Assembly (NCBI RefSeq): GCF_042648805.1
Contig: NZ_JBHRXZ010000016.1
Span: forward strand, 1-64,000
Direction: 5' to 3'
DNA length: 64,000 bases
DNA from: Azomonas tarimensis
GTDB lineage: Bacteria; Pseudomonadota; Gammaproteobacteria; Pseudomonadales; Pseudomonadaceae
A program made the translations under genes and the position numbers. A model generated the notes under the pieces. It did no database searches and was not told where the DNA came from. It saw only the letters and a program-made list of their open reading frames with translations. Numbering within the stretch: the stretch's first letter is position 1; each line of letters begins with the position of its first letter. Positions 33,199-41,880 of the stretch are shown here, in pieces.

Positions 33199-33259
33199 TG
33201 CCCGGACGACTGCCGAGCGGTACATTCCGCAGGCTCAACCTCGTGTTACGGAGCGCCCC

Positions 33260-33724
33260 ATGCCCCCGAAGCCCCGCCTCGTAGGCGAACTCGCCTTTGC
33301 CGTGGTGATGCTGCTACTGAGTTTCGCCGTCGGCTATCTCGCCTATCAGATCTCCGGCTTCTCCTCGATCAATTCAGCCGGCGCCTTTCCGTTGGGCGTG
33401 AGTCTGATCATGCTCGTGTCGAGCCTCTGGTGCGTGGTGGAAGCGCTGGCTCGTCGCGCTCCGGAAGAAAGGGGCTTCGCTGCGATACGGAAGTTCTGCA
33501 AGGATCACTTCCCGCCCCAGGTGCTCGGCTTCGTAGCGATGGCAGTGGGCTATCTGGTCTCGATGACCTGGGTCAGCTTCTATATCAGCACCTTTGTCTT
33601 CCTGGTCGCATCCATCCTCTATCTGCGCCGCGGAGGTATCGCGTTGTCACTGGCGGTCAGTGCCCTTGCCATTCTGATGGTGTATCTGCTGTTCACCCTC
33701 GTGTTCAGCGTCTACCTGCCCTGA
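33260..33724 (+). CDS. tctB: Tripartite tricarboxylate transporter small permease, TctB family
   Basis: The protein has 154 aa from the ATG at 33260, which has GGAG upstream. An in-frame ATG at 33191 would add 23 polar residues. Four hydrophobic segments are visible (about 12-32, 40-60, 85-108 and 118-150), the TctB pattern. It forms the Na+-coupled importer with TctA, 10 bp downstream. Operators for two regulators lie more than 200 bp upstream. Confidence 0.88.
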   Translation: MPPKPRLVGELAFAVVMLLLSFAVGYLAYQISGFSSINSAGAFPLGVSLIMLVSSLWCVVEALARRAPEERGFAAIRKFCKDHFPPQVLGFVAMAVGYLVSMTWVSFYISTFVFLVASILYLRRGGIALSLAVSALAILMVYLLFTLVFSVYLP

Positions 33725-33734
33725 GGCAACTGCC

Positions 33735-35276
33735 ATGACTGAAGCCTTTTCCTATTTCACCATGGCCTGGTTTGATCCAGGCCTGCTGGCGCTGACTGCT
33801 CTCGGCACACTCGCCGGCATCTACATCGGCGCCATACCGGGCCTGTCGGTGACCATGGCGGTCTCCATCCTCGTTTCCTTTACCTTTGGCTGGGAGGTCA
33901 ACCAGGCCCTGGCGCTGATCGTCGGCATCTACATCGGCGGCGTCTATGGCGGCTCGCGCAGCGCAATCCTGCTGAACATCCCGGGCGCCCCTTCGTCTGT
34001 GGCGACCGCCTTTGATGGCTACCCTCTGGCGAAGATGGGCGAGGCCGGACGCGCCATCGGCCTGAGTACAGTGATGTCGGTAATCGGTGGCCTGATCGGC
34101 GTGCTGGTACTGGCGACCGCCGCCCCGGTGATCGGTGACCTGGCACTCAAGTTCGCACCACGCGACTACTTTCTGATCGCGGGCATCGGCCTCCTGCTGG
34201 TGGGGAGCCTCGCCAAGGGCTCGCTGGCCAAGGGCATCTTCGCCGCAGCACTGGGCGCCATCATCGGCATGGTCGGCATGGACCCTGTAACCGCAGAAGG
34301 ACGCTTCACCCTGGGCACCATCGAGCTGATGGGTGGCATCCATTACGTGGTGGTGATGATCGGCCTGTTCGGCGTCGCGGAGGCACTGGGCATGCTGCAC
34401 AACATGCACGTCGCGTCGGTCAAGCAGAAGGTCGACAAGATCATCCCGTCCTTCGCCATGGTGCTGAAATTCCTTCCATTGTCGATCCGCACCTCGATCA
34501 TGGGGACGGTGATCGGTGTGCTGCCGGGCGTCGGCGGCGACATCGCTGCACTGATGGCGTACGACCACGCCAAACGCTCGGTGAAGAACCCCACCCGCCC
34601 CTTCGGCGAAGGCGCTTACGAAGGACTGATCGCACCGGAAACGGCCAACAGTTCCGCTGTCGGTGGCGCCTATGTACCGATGCTGACCCTGGGCATGCCG
34701 GGTGACGCGGTCACCGCAGTGATCATCGGTGCACTCGTGATCCACGGACTGAACCCCGGGCCCATGCTGATGGTGGAAACACCGCATATCTTCTGGTTCA
34801 CCGTAGGCAACCTGGCACTGGCCAACATCTTCCTGCTGATCTTCGGGCTGATGGGTATCAAGCTGTTCGCCAAGATGGTGGAGATCCCCAAGGCCATCCT
34901 GATTCCGCTGATTCTGATGCTGTGCACCGTGGGGACCTACTCGATCAACAGCAGCATGATGGAAGTGTTCTGGATGCTCGGCTTCGGCGTTGCAGGCTAT
35001 TTCCTCAAGACTTTCGGTTTTCAGATGGGGCCGATCATCCTCGGTGTAATCCTGGGCCCGATGATGGACACCTCGTACCGCCAGGCCATGTCCTCGGTGG
35101 GCGATGACTGGCTGGCATTCCTGGCCTCGCTTGTCAGCAACCCGCTGTCGCTACTGCTCACCACCGGCCTGGTCCTGATTCTTCTTGGCAACACACCGCT
35201 CAAGAGCAAGATCATGAAACGCCGGGCCCCCTCTGCCAGCGCCTCATCATCGCAGCATGCCGACAACAAAAAGTAA
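33735..35276 (+). CDS. tctA: Tripartite tricarboxylate transporter large permease, TctA family
   Basis: The protein has 513 aa with about 12 membrane segments. LAGIYIGAIPGLSVTMAVSIL and GIYIGGVYGGSRSAILLNIPG are the two TctA signature regions, followed by the mirrored repeat MGTVIGVLPGVGGDIAALMAYDHA. GEGAYEGLIAPETANSSAVGG is the central motif. It imports a carboxylate delivered by a TctC protein. AACAAAAA at the 3' end lies just before tctC. Confidence 0.94.
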   Translation: MTEAFSYFTMAWFDPGLLALTALGTLAGIYIGAIPGLSVTMAVSILVSFTFGWEVNQALALIVGIYIGGVYGGSRSAILLNIPGAPSSVATAFDGYPLAKMGEAGRAIGLSTVMSVIGGLIGVLVLATAAPVIGDLALKFAPRDYFLIAGIGLLLVGSLAKGSLAKGIFAAALGAIIGMVGMDPVTAEGRFTLGTIELMGGIHYVVVMIGLFGVAEALGMLHNMHVASVKQKVDKIIPSFAMVLKFLPLSIRTSIMGTVIGVLPGVGGDIAALMAYDHAKRSVKNPTRPFGEGAYEGLIAPETANSSAVGGAYVPMLTLGMPGDAVTAVIIGALVIHGLNPGPMLMVETPHIFWFTVGNLALANIFLLIFGLMGIKLFAKMVEIPKAILIPLILMLCTVGTYSINSSMMEVFWMLGFGVAGYFLKTFGFQMGPIILGVILGPMMDTSYRQAMSSVGDDWLAFLASLVSNPLSLLLTTGLVLILLGNTPLKSKIMKRRAPSASASSSQHADNKK

Positions 35277-35289
35277 TGGAGTCATCCAG

Positions 35290-36291
35290 ATGATCAAGAA
35301 ATTCCTCGCCAGCCTCACCCTCACTGCAGTCGCCGTCGGACTGGCTCTGCCGGCCCACGCGCAGTATCCGCAGCGCAACATCCAGGCGGTGGTGCCCTGG
35401 GGCGCCGGCGGTGCCACTGACATCGTCATGCGCAGCCTTATCCCCCATGTCGAGCAGGAGCTTGGCGGCAAGTTCATCATCAACAATCGTACCGGTGGCA
35501 CGGGTGTAATCGGCAGCAACTATGTCCTGCAGCAGCGCCCGGATGGCCACACGGTGCTGCTCGCTGCAGAAAACGCCCAGCTTTATCCGCTGCTGGGCCT
35601 GGCGAAATTCGATTACAGCGATTTCCATACCATCAACGTCATAGGCCAGAACGTTGCGGTCATCGCCGCACCAGCCAACAGCCCTTTTGACAGCCTCGAA
35701 GAGCTGCTTGCCGCAGCGAAAGAGAAGCCCAACACCCTGCGCATGGGCGTGACTGGCGCGGGCGGCCTGCCGGGTTCGGTGCATGCGATGATCGAAGCGG
35801 TCGATGAACTGAAGGTTCGCGAAGTGACCTTCGCCGGCGACGGCCCGGGGATCACCGCGATGCTTGGTGGCCATCTGGACTTCATGCCGCTGAGCCTGAT
35901 TGCCGGCCGCGAGATGATTCGCAGCGGCAAGCTGAAGGGCCTGGCAGTGGTATCGGCCGAGGAAGTTCCCGCGCTGCCAGGCGTTGCGCCCATCACCGAT
36001 GCCCTGCCGGCAATGGAGAAGTTCCTGCCGTGGGGGCCGTTCTGGGGCGTCTGGGTGCGCCCGGATGTACCTGAAGAAGCCAAGCAGAAGCTGACCGAGG
36101 CTTTTTCCAAGGCCGTCGCCAAGGAAGAGTTCCAGACCTTCCTGACGGAGTTGGGCGCCCTCCCGTTGAACATGACGGGTGATGAAACCAAAGAGTATCT
36201 GGATCGCTGGCAGTCGGTGACCACCTGGTCGCTGTACGAAGCGGGTGCCACCGAGACGTCCCCGGACAGCCTGGGCATCCCCAAACCCTGA
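35290..36291 (+). CDS. tctC: Tripartite tricarboxylate transporter substrate-binding protein, TctC/Bug family
   Basis: The protein has 333 aa with a signal peptide ending ALPAHAQYP. RNIQAVVPWGAGGATDIVMR, NRTGGTGVIGSNYV and GDGPGITAMLGGHLDFMPL are Bug-family ligand-loop motifs. It binds the imported acid in the periplasm. It lies 13 bp after tctA and is followed by a strong hairpin and then the porin gene, so its message may be more abundant than the porin's. It is a close paralogue of the orphan tctC at 21632. Confidence 0.94.
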   Translation: MIKKFLASLTLTAVAVGLALPAHAQYPQRNIQAVVPWGAGGATDIVMRSLIPHVEQELGGKFIINNRTGGTGVIGSNYVLQQRPDGHTVLLAAENAQLYPLLGLAKFDYSDFHTINVIGQNVAVIAAPANSPFDSLEELLAAAKEKPNTLRMGVTGAGGLPGSVHAMIEAVDELKVREVTFAGDGPGITAMLGGHLDFMPLSLIAGREMIRSGKLKGLAVVSAEEVPALPGVAPITDALPAMEKFLPWGPFWGVWVRPDVPEEAKQKLTEAFSKAVAKEEFQTFLTELGALPLNMTGDETKEYLDRWQSVTTWSLYEAGATETSPDSLGIPKP

Positions 36292-36297
36292 GTTCCA

Positions 36298-36318
36298 CCG
36301 GGCCCCTCCCGGGCCCGG
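36298..36318 (+). terminator. GC-rich hairpin between tctC and the porin gene
   Basis: CCGGGCCC and GGGCCCGG form a perfect 8-bp stem with a CTCCC loop, six bases after the tctC stop. There is no T run, so it may be an attenuator or an RNA-stabilising element. Confidence 0.5.
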
Positions 36319-36398
36319 CCCCCTCCTTCTCTGTTGAAAGCGTCCGCCCAGGCGGAGTGGGAGTCTTGTGCCTGTAAAAAACGTCGAGCCACCCAGGG

Positions 36399-36410
36399 AA
36401 AAACAACAAC
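36399..36410 (+). promoter_or_regulatory. Hfq/Crc-type A-rich motif abutting the porin start
   Basis: AAAAACAACAAC lies between the AGGGAA ribosome site and the ATG, where Hfq with Crc would block initiation. Confidence 0.55.
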
Positions 36411-37676
36411 ATGACGATCTTCAACCCTCGCCGCGCCGTTCTCACTCCGTTTGCCATCGCCATCACCGGCGGGCTGTCCATCGGTGCCCTGAGCACAGGC
36501 GCCCAGGCCGCTTTCATCGACGACAGTACCAACGCCCTGTTGCTGCGCAATTTTTACATCAACCGCGATTTCGATGACGACGCCTCCCGCAGCAAGGCCG
36601 AGGAATGGACCCAGAGCTTCATCTACAACTTCAAGTCCGGCTACACCGAAGGCACGGTAGGCTTCGGTCTGGACGTACTGGCCATGACCTCGATCAAACT
36701 CGATGGCGGCGGCGGAACCGCAGGGACCCAGCTACTGCCGGTGAACAACGGCCAGCCGGCCGATGATTTTGGCCGCTTCGCGGTGGCGGCCAAGGCAAAA
36801 TTGTCCAACACCGAAGCGCGGATCGGTGAGTGGGTGGTGGCGTTGCCGATTCTGCGCTCCGACGACGGCCGATCCCTGCCCCAGACCTTCCGCGGCGCGA
36901 TGGTGACGTCAAGCGAGCTCGATGGCCTGACCCTGCATGGCGGCCAGATGCGCCAGAACAGCCCCCGTGAAAGCGCGAGCATGGACGACATGACCCTGTT
37001 CGGCGACGCCAATGCCTGGTCCGATCGCTTCAACTTCGTCGGAGCCGAATACCAACTCACGCCGCAGACCCGGGTCGGCGCCTGGCATGCGCGCCTGGAA
37101 GACGTGTATCAGCAGAGCTACCTGCAACTGCTGCATACCCAGCCGTTTACCGAAAATGTGGCACTGACCGCCAACCTCGGCTACTTCACCGGCAAGGATG
37201 AAGGCGCCGCCCGCGGTGGGGAACTGGATAACCGTACCTGGTCAGGCCTGTTTGGGTTGCAAAGCGGTGGCCATACCGTCTACCTCGGCCTGCAGAAGGT
37301 CAGTGGCGATACCGGGTGGATGCGCGTCAATGGCACCAGCGGCGGCACGCTGGCCAACGACAGCTACAACTCAAGCTATGACAACGCCAACGAGCGCTCC
37401 TGGCAGGTGCGCTACGACTACAACTTTACCGCCATGGGGGTTCCCGGTCTGACCTTCATGACCCGCTACATCAGTGGCGACAACGTGCAGAACGCTGCCA
37501 CCGATGACGGCAAGGAGTGGGGTCGCGAATCCGAACTGGCCTATGTGTTCCAGAGTGGCGCGATGAAAGACCTGACCCTGCGCTGGCGTCAGTCGAGCAT
37601 GCGTCGGGACTGGAACCCCAACGCCAGCTTTGACGAGCACCGCCTGATCGCGCAGTACCCGCTCAACCTGTTCTGA
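36411..37676 (+). CDS. OprD-family outer-membrane porin
   Basis: The protein has 421 aa with a signal peptide ending GAQAAFIDD. LLLRNFYINRDF and the following SFIYNFKSGYTEGTVGFGLDV are the first barrel strands of OprD porins; the last strand RLIAQYPLNLF ends with Phe as expected. The family forms 18-stranded barrels for basic amino acids (OccD) or carboxylates (OccK). Its place after tctBAC fits carboxylate entry. AAAACAACAAC abuts the ATG, an Hfq/Crc-like site. Confidence 0.93.
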   Translation: MTIFNPRRAVLTPFAIAITGGLSIGALSTGAQAAFIDDSTNALLLRNFYINRDFDDDASRSKAEEWTQSFIYNFKSGYTEGTVGFGLDVLAMTSIKLDGGGGTAGTQLLPVNNGQPADDFGRFAVAAKAKLSNTEARIGEWVVALPILRSDDGRSLPQTFRGAMVTSSELDGLTLHGGQMRQNSPRESASMDDMTLFGDANAWSDRFNFVGAEYQLTPQTRVGAWHARLEDVYQQSYLQLLHTQPFTENVALTANLGYFTGKDEGAARGGELDNRTWSGLFGLQSGGHTVYLGLQKVSGDTGWMRVNGTSGGTLANDSYNSSYDNANERSWQVRYDYNFTAMGVPGLTFMTRYISGDNVQNAATDDGKEWGRESELAYVFQSGAMKDLTLRWRQSSMRRDWNPNASFDEHRLIAQYPLNLF

Positions 37677-37709
37677 AGCATCGCCCCGTTTCACCCTCCC
37701 AGAATTTGG

Positions 37710-37734
37710 CCCGCCTGATGGCGGGTCTTTTTTT
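37710..37734 (+). terminator. Rho-independent terminator after the porin gene
   Basis: CCCGCC-TGAT-GGCGGG is followed by TCTTTTTTT. This is a canonical intrinsic terminator 34 bp after the stop and separates tctBAC-porin from the next flavoprotein gene. Confidence 0.9.
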
Positions 37735-37780
37735 GCGACCCGCCGGCGTCTCTGCTGGCATCGGAAAGCCCCTTTCGATA

Positions 37781-37803
37781 TTATTGGAACAGCGTTCCAT
37801 AAC
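37781..37803. promoter_or_regulatory. IclR-like operator upstream of flavoprotein paralogue 2
   Basis: TTATTGGAAC-AGC-GTTCCATAA is an almost perfect dyad whose core GGAAC-N3-GTTCC (37786-37798) equals the site at 31901. It lies 20 bp before the ATG, downstream of any usual promoter, so binding should repress. Confidence 0.65.
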
Positions 37804-37822
37804 AATTATCAGGAGTGTGTTC

Positions 37823-39565
37823 ATGCCAGATAGCCAAACATGCGATGTGCTGGTGATCGGCTCCGGTGCAGCCGGGCTTGCCGCCGCGGTGACCGCCGCC
37901 TGGCATGGCCAACGGGTGATTCTGGCTGAAAAGGAGCCGGTTTTCGGTGGCGCAACCGCCTGGTCTGGCGGCTGGATGTGGGTCCCCGGCAACCCCCTCG
38001 CCCGCCGAGCCGGCATCCACGAGGATCCCCAGCAACCCCGTACCTTTCTAAAACATGCGGTGGGTGAGCGATACGACAGCGAGCGGGTCGAGGCCTTTCT
38101 CGATCACTGTGGCCCGATGGTGGCATTCTTCGAGCAGCATACTCGACTACAGTTCGCCGACGGCAACGGCATCCCGGACATTCATGGCCACTTGCCTGGC
38201 GCCGGCACCCAAGGCCATCAGGTCATCGCAGCCCCCTATGATGGGTGCGAGCTGGGCCCGTTGATTCGCCGTCTGCGCACCACCATGGCGGAAACCTCGT
38301 TTCTGGGCATGCCTATCATGGCCGGTGCAGACCTGACCGCCTTCCTGACGATGACCCGCTCTCCGCGCTCCGCCGTACATGTGGCCCGCCGCTTCGGCCG
38401 GCACCTGTACGACCTGGCACGCCATGGCCGAGCCATGCAACTGGTCAACGGCACCGCACTGGTCGCCCGCTTGGCCAAGTCCGCCGAGGAGCTGGGCGTG
38501 CAGCTGTGGGAATCCTCCCCCGCCCAGCGCCTGTTGATGGAAAACGGCAAGGTCGGTGGCGCCGTGCTGGGCAGGCCCGACGGCGAGGTGCAGGTTCGCG
38601 CCGGCGCGGTGATTCTCGCCGCCGGCGGCTTTCCCAACGACATTGCTCGTCGCAAGGCGCTGTTCCCCCGAACCCCCACCGGTCACGAGCATCTGGCCCT
38701 GCCGCCCCTGGCCTGCAACGGCGAAGGCATAAACCTTGGCGAATCGGCTGGCGGCGTGCTGGAAACCGACCTCGCCTCGCCGGTCGCTTGGGCGCCAGTT
38801 TCGCGGCTGCCCATGGGCCACGGGCGGACCGGCCATTTCCCCCACATCATCGACCGCGCCAAGCCGGGCGTAATTGGCGTGCTGGCCAATGGCAAACGCT
38901 TCTGCAACGAGGCCGATGGTTACTACGATTATGTCTCGGCCATGGTCGAGGCGGTGCCCGAAGGGCAGCCGGTGGAGTCCTGGCTGGTCTGCGACCATCG
39001 TTGCCAGCGCCGCTTCGGCCTGGGCTTTGCCCGCCCCTTCCCGGTGCCGCTCGGCCCGGTGCTGCGCTCGGGATATCTAAAGCGTGGCCGCACGCTGGAG
39101 GCGCTGGCCCAGGCATGCGGCATCGACCCGACCGGACTCGCCGACACCATCACCGCTTACAATCGCCACGCACGGCATGGCGAGGACCCGGCTTTCGGCC
39201 GAGGCTCCACCCTCTATAACCGCAAGATGGGCGCCCCTCAAGCGCTGCATGATGGCCCGAACCCCTGCGTCGCGCCCATCGAACAGGGCCCCTTCTATGC
39301 CGTGAAGGTGGAGCCCGGCTGCTTCGGCACCTTTGCCGGGTTGCGCACCAATGGTCATGCCCAGGTGCTGAACGCTTCTGGCGAGCCGATTGTCGGGCTC
39401 TACGCGGCGGGCACCGACATGGCCAGCGTGATGGGTGGCCACTACCCGTCCGGAGGGATCAATCTGGGGCCGGCGATGACCTTCGGTTACGTCGCGGGTC
39501 GCCACGCCGCCGGGGTATCAGCTGCGCCCCTGCCGACTGACCAGCGCCCCGGCGTCGGCGGGTAA
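37823..39565 (+). CDS. FAD-dependent dehydrogenase, 3-ketosteroid dehydrogenase/fumarate reductase-like (paralogue 2)
   Basis: The protein has 580 aa from the ATG at 37823 (CAGGAG upstream). CDVLVIGSGAAGLAAAV and GGATAWSGGWMWVPGNPLA match paralogue 1 almost residue for residue. GKRFCNEADGYYDYV and AAGTDMASVMGGHYPSGGINLG close the substrate and FAD sites. It stands alone between a terminator and a convergent MFS gene, with a 48-bp tail overlap. Its promoter carries the IclR-like dyad. Two near copies may catalyse the same type of desaturation at different steps. Confidence 0.85.
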   Translation: MPDSQTCDVLVIGSGAAGLAAAVTAAWHGQRVILAEKEPVFGGATAWSGGWMWVPGNPLARRAGIHEDPQQPRTFLKHAVGERYDSERVEAFLDHCGPMVAFFEQHTRLQFADGNGIPDIHGHLPGAGTQGHQVIAAPYDGCELGPLIRRLRTTMAETSFLGMPIMAGADLTAFLTMTRSPRSAVHVARRFGRHLYDLARHGRAMQLVNGTALVARLAKSAEELGVQLWESSPAQRLLMENGKVGGAVLGRPDGEVQVRAGAVILAAGGFPNDIARRKALFPRTPTGHEHLALPPLACNGEGINLGESAGGVLETDLASPVAWAPVSRLPMGHGRTGHFPHIIDRAKPGVIGVLANGKRFCNEADGYYDYVSAMVEAVPEGQPVESWLVCDHRCQRRFGLGFARPFPVPLGPVLRSGYLKRGRTLEALAQACGIDPTGLADTITAYNRHARHGEDPAFGRGSTLYNRKMGAPQALHDGPNPCVAPIEQGPFYAVKVEPGCFGTFAGLRTNGHAQVLNASGEPIVGLYAAGTDMASVMGGHYPSGGINLGPAMTFGYVAGRHAAGVSAAPLPTDQRPGVGG

Positions 39566-40927
39566 ACGCAACAGATCGAGCAGCGACAGGACGGTAAGGA
39601 CGGCCAGTACCAGCCAGGCCAGCAGGAACTCCCCACCGGGAATGCCCAGCCAGCCCTCGCCCAGACGCAGCGACACCGCCGTCAGCGCCACGCCGATGGC
39701 CACCGCCAGGTGGTGGCTCATGCTGAACAGGATGTTGGCAGTAGCCATCTGCTGGGTGGGCACATCGGCGAACGCGAGAGTGGCGTAGCCTGTGTAGCCC
39801 ATGGAGCGTGCCATGCCGGCGATGACCAGCAGAGCCACCACCACTGCCAGCGGTGTCTCTGCGCTGATCATCGCGCAGCCCATCACGGCCGCCAGCAGCA
39901 CCAGCCCGCTGCCAGCCAGCGCACGGCGAAAGCCGTAGCGCCGCAACACTGCGCCCGTCATCGCTTTCATGCCGATATTGCCGGCGAACACCGCCAGTAC
40001 CAGCATCCCTGCCGTGAAGGCGTCGTAGCCGAAGCGCAGCTGGAACATCAGCGGCAGCAGGAACGGCAGCGCGCCAACCACCGCACGAAACACCAGGCCA
40101 CCCCCCATGGTCACGCCGAGCGTCCGGATGTGCAGCACTTCCAGGCGCAGCAACGGCAACGGGCTGCGCCTGCAATGGCGATAGCACATGCCCAGCGCCA
40201 GCACGCTCAGCCCCAGGCCCAGTGCAGGCCATACCGCGTCACCGGCCCCATGTCCCAGTATTTCCAGCGCACAGAGTCCAACGAGCAATCCGCTCGCGGC
40301 CCATAGAAAACCCGCACGGTCGAAGCGACGCTGGTCGGGTTCCCGGTGCGCCGGGATCAGCCGCAGGGCCAACCAGAAGGCCAGGAACCCGAGGGGCAGG
40401 TTCAGCAGGAAGATCCAGTGCCAGGTCGCGTAGGTGGCAATCGCCCCGCCCAACGGCGGTCCTATCACCGGCGCCACCAGCCCGGGCCAGGTCAGCAGCG
40501 CGATGACCCTGACCAGATCGCGCTTGTCGGTATGCCTGAGCACGGTGAGTCGCCCTACCGGCACCATCATCGCGCCCGCCATGCCTTGAAGCGCCCGGGC
40601 GGCGGTGAATTGCCAGAGCGAAGTCGACAAGGCGCAGCCCAGCGAAGCCAAGGTAAAAACCACGAGAGCCGCGCAGAACACCCGACGGTGGCCGAAGCGG
40701 TCGGCCACCCAGCCGCTGGCCGGAATGAACATGGCCATCGCCAGTACGTAAACGGTAATGCCGATGTTCACGTCGACCGGTGCCACGCCGAAGGACGCGG
40801 CGATTTGCGGCAGCGCGGTCACGATTACCGTGGCATCGAGGTTTTCCATGAAGAACGCCCCGGCCACCAGCAGGGCGGTATGGGGTGACAGTGGGGCCGC
40901 CGGAGCGGATGGTTCAGGAGTGGCCAC
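39518..40927 (-). CDS. MFS transporter, DHA2-like (about 12-14 helices)
   Basis: The protein has 469 aa from the GTG at 40927 (GGGAGA upstream); the frame also extends 33 codons into the AEC gene without homology. ENLDATVIVTALPQIAASFG is the D-motif helix of DHA2 proteins, WVADRFGHRRVF motif A, and GPPLGGAIATYATWHWIFLLNLPLG motif C region. Such proteins export drugs or aromatic acids. It follows the AEC gene by 23 bp in the same direction, so both may respond to the PcaQ-like site upstream. The 3' end overlaps the flavoprotein gene. Confidence 0.85.
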   Translation of the reverse strand: MATPEPSAPAAPLSPHTALLVAGAFFMENLDATVIVTALPQIAASFGVAPVDVNIGITVYVLAMAMFIPASGWVADRFGHRRVFCAALVVFTLASLGCALSTSLWQFTAARALQGMAGAMMVPVGRLTVLRHTDKRDLVRVIALLTWPGLVAPVIGPPLGGAIATYATWHWIFLLNLPLGFLAFWLALRLIPAHREPDQRRFDRAGFLWAASGLLVGLCALEILGHGAGDAVWPALGLGLSVLALGMCYRHCRRSPLPLLRLEVLHIRTLGVTMGGGLVFRAVVGALPFLLPLMFQLRFGYDAFTAGMLVLAVFAGNIGMKAMTGAVLRRYGFRRALAGSGLVLLAAVMGCAMISAETPLAVVVALLVIAGMARSMGYTGYATLAFADVPTQQMATANILFSMSHHLAVAIGVALTAVSLRLGEGWLGIPGGEFLLAWLVLAVLTVLSLLDLLRLPADAGALVSRQGRS

Positions 40928-40950
40928 GGATTTTTCTCCCAACGCGTCGC

Positions 40951-41880
40951 CTAATGCAGCAGCCACAGGAACAGGCTGATGCTGAGAAAGGACACCACGG
41001 TGGTCGCCACCAATGCCGCGGCGCATCGGCCTTCCAGCCCGTAGCGGGCCCCGAGGATCGGGAAGATGCTCATCATCGGAGCGGCCGCCATCAGCACCCC
41101 CGCCATGCGCAGCCCGGGATCGTCTACCGGGAACAGCAGGAAGCAGGCCATCACCAGCAACGGGTGGAACAGCAATTTGCCCACTGCAAGCTGGGCCATG
41201 TCGGTATACATCGCGCCGACCTTGAGGCCGGTCAGGCTGGCCCCGATGACGAACAGGGCCACAGGAGCAGATGCCATGGCAAGCATCTCGATGACCCGCA
41301 TGAGCACCGCTGGCGGACGGATATCGAGGATGGCCAGGACCATGCCGATGGTGATGGCAATCAATACCGGGTGGCGTACGAGATTGCGAAGGGTGCCGCC
41401 GAGAGCCTGCCAGACCGAGCCATCCTGCCTCCGCCCAAGCTCCGCAATCGTCAGCGCCAGCGGGATCATCAGCAGGTTCTCGATCATCATGCCCAGGGCC
41501 AGCGCCACCGCCGCAGGTGAGCCGATCACCATCACGACGATCGGGTAGCCGACGAATCCGCTGTTGGAGACGGAGCTGCCGAGCCCGGCCAGGGCTGCTC
41601 CGCCAGGGCTGTCCCGGCGCCCCCAGCGGGCAATGGCATAGCCGACGGCAAAGGACGCCAACGAACCCGCACCGTACGCCAGCATGTAGTTCCAGTTGAT
41701 CACCGCCTCGAGCGGATGCTCCAGCAGCGCCTTGATGACCAGGGCCGGAAGCGCAAGGGTGATCACGAAGCGTCCCATGCCGCCGGCCTGCTCGCGGCTG
41801 ACGATCCCCCCGGAGCAGCAGAGAAAGCCGATGCCGATCAGGATGAAGATCGGAGCCGTAATACCGAGGATCGCCAACAT
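40951..41880 (-). CDS. AEC (auxin efflux carrier) family transporter
   Basis: The protein has 309 aa from the ATG at 41880 (LAILGITAPIFILIGIGF), about ten hydrophobic helices in two halves. GLGSSVSNSGFVGYP and AAAPMMSIFPILGARYG are the conserved mid-helix motifs of the two halves of AEC proteins. Bacterial AEC proteins move dicarboxylates such as malate or malonate. A PcaQ-type site lies about 190 bp upstream, suggesting a link to aromatic acids. The long leader region has no other gene. Confidence 0.87.
   Translation of the reverse strand: MLAILGITAPIFILIGIGFLCCSGGIVSREQAGGMGRFVITLALPALVIKALLEHPLEAVINWNYMLAYGAGSLASFAVGYAIARWGRRDSPGGAALAGLGSSVSNSGFVGYPIVVMVIGSPAAVALALGMMIENLLMIPLALTIAELGRRQDGSVWQALGGTLRNLVRHPVLIAITIGMVLAILDIRPPAVLMRVIEMLAMASAPVALFVIGASLTGLKVGAMYTDMAQLAVGKLLFHPLLVMACFLLFPVDDPGLRMAGVLMAAAPMMSIFPILGARYGLEGRCAAALVATTVVSFLSISLFLWLLH

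Noticed and set aside
33191..33259. Upstream ATG start for tctB adding 23 residues
   Set aside because: No good ribosome site and the extension is polar without homology; kept only as an alternative.
38245..39219. Long open frame in another frame of the flavoprotein gene
   Set aside because: Arg/Gly/Pro-rich shadow of a GC-rich gene with no motif.
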